DNA from: Synergistaceae bacterium OttesenSCG-928-D05
GTDB taxonomy: Bacteria; Synergistota; Synergistia; Synergistales; Synergistaceae
Assembly: GCA_030266985.1 (NCBI GenBank)
Contig: JAJDJB010000017.1
Location: 1 to 34,413, forward strand
DNA: 34,413 bases
Reading direction: 5' to 3'
In this document: positions 34,249-34,413 of the stretch, in pieces
Layout: each line of letters opens with the position of its first letter
Numbering within the stretch: position 1 is the first letter of the stretch
Notes under the pieces: model-generated
Told to the model about the DNA's origin: nothing
What the model saw: the letters and a program-made list of their open reading frames with translations, nothing else
Databases searched by the model: none
Translations under genes and position numbers: made by a program

Positions 34249-34413
34249 TTGAAAAAGAAAATCGGAGAGATTTACGACGGATTGCGGGAACGGATCGAAG
34301 CGCTTGGTTACGAGTGCGTTGGTTTTGAACTGGCGACAGAAGACGGAAATAAAATTCTGCGTGTCTATGCAGACAATGACGGCTCACTGAATCTGGACGA
34401 CTGCGAAAAAATC
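34249..34413 (+). CDS. rimP: Ribosome maturation factor RimP, 3'-truncated by the window edge
   Basis: 55 codons from TTG 34249, which sits 8 bases after AGGAGGG. The N-terminal RimP pattern is clear: a helix leading to LGYECVGFEL, then LRVYADNDGSLNLDDCEKI, matching the family's LRVYID..GG..LDDCE. It is needed for 30S subunit assembly. In most genomes nusA and infB follow; they would lie beyond the window. Confidence 0.92.
   Translation, partial: MKKKIGEIYDGLRERIEALGYECVGFELATEDGNKILRVYADNDGSLNLDDCEKI

Noticed and set aside
1-34413. CRISPR arrays, insertion sequences, rRNA genes
   Set aside because: No spaced direct repeats, transposase motifs or rRNA sequence were recognised anywhere in the window.

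Overview
The window most likely comes from a member of the Synergistota, a diderm anaerobe related to Cloacibacillus or Synergistes. This is inferred from several signs. There is an outer-membrane autotransporter. A secreted GLUG-repeat protein ends in a tail of the Synergist-CTERM type. selD has an in-frame selenocysteine codon. There are two polytopic-membrane LuxR regulators. The housekeeping clusters (tilS-hpt-ftsH, uvrB-uvrA-rlmB, then rimP) are of a type shared with Firmicutes-like genomes. No insertion sequence, integrase, CRISPR array or rRNA was seen.

Layout. 1-3.2 kb: 3' part of a large autotransporter with 24-residue repeats, closed by a two-way terminator. 3.3-5.3 kb (minus): birA-selD, where selD must be extended through a UGA (Sec) codon that is followed by a SECIS-like hairpin. 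5.4-8.65 kb (plus): prfB with its programmed +1 frameshift, then an exported protein with a circularly permuted S55 (SpoIVB-type) protease triad. 8.64-9.03 kb (minus): dgkA. 9.2-13.0 kb (plus): ileS and an RluD-type pseudouridine synthase, which overlaps tail to tail with rqcH (minus, 13.0-14.6 kb).

14.7-20.7 kb is the most distinctive region. Two paralogous membrane LuxR regulators flank a secreted, cysteine-rich GLUG-repeat Synergist-CTERM protein, with large non-coding regions that could hold operators. This is the best candidate here for an undescribed signalling or surface system. 20.85-21.1 kb: tRNA-Ala(CGC) and tRNA-Pro(TGG). 21.1-23.3 kb (minus): a full-length adenine methyltransferase-like protein whose SAM-binding and catalytic motifs are both eroded. 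23.5-24.3 kb: an exported metallo-beta-lactamase-fold hydrolase. 24.45 kb: tRNA-Gly(TCC). 24.7-28.4 kb: tilS, hpt and ftsH. 28.5-34.1 kb: uvrB, uvrA and rlmB with nested overlaps. 34.2 kb to the end: a rimP leader hairpin and the 5' end of rimP.

Themes. Most genes serve translation and its quality control (release factor 2, IleRS, RluD-type synthase, RqcH, TilS, RlmB, RimP, three tRNAs), proteostasis (FtsH) and DNA repair (UvrA/B). Surface and accessory genes sit between them. Five of the better promoter candidates share an extended -10 (TGn before the hexamer). All functions are read from motifs and remembered families; no database search was possible.
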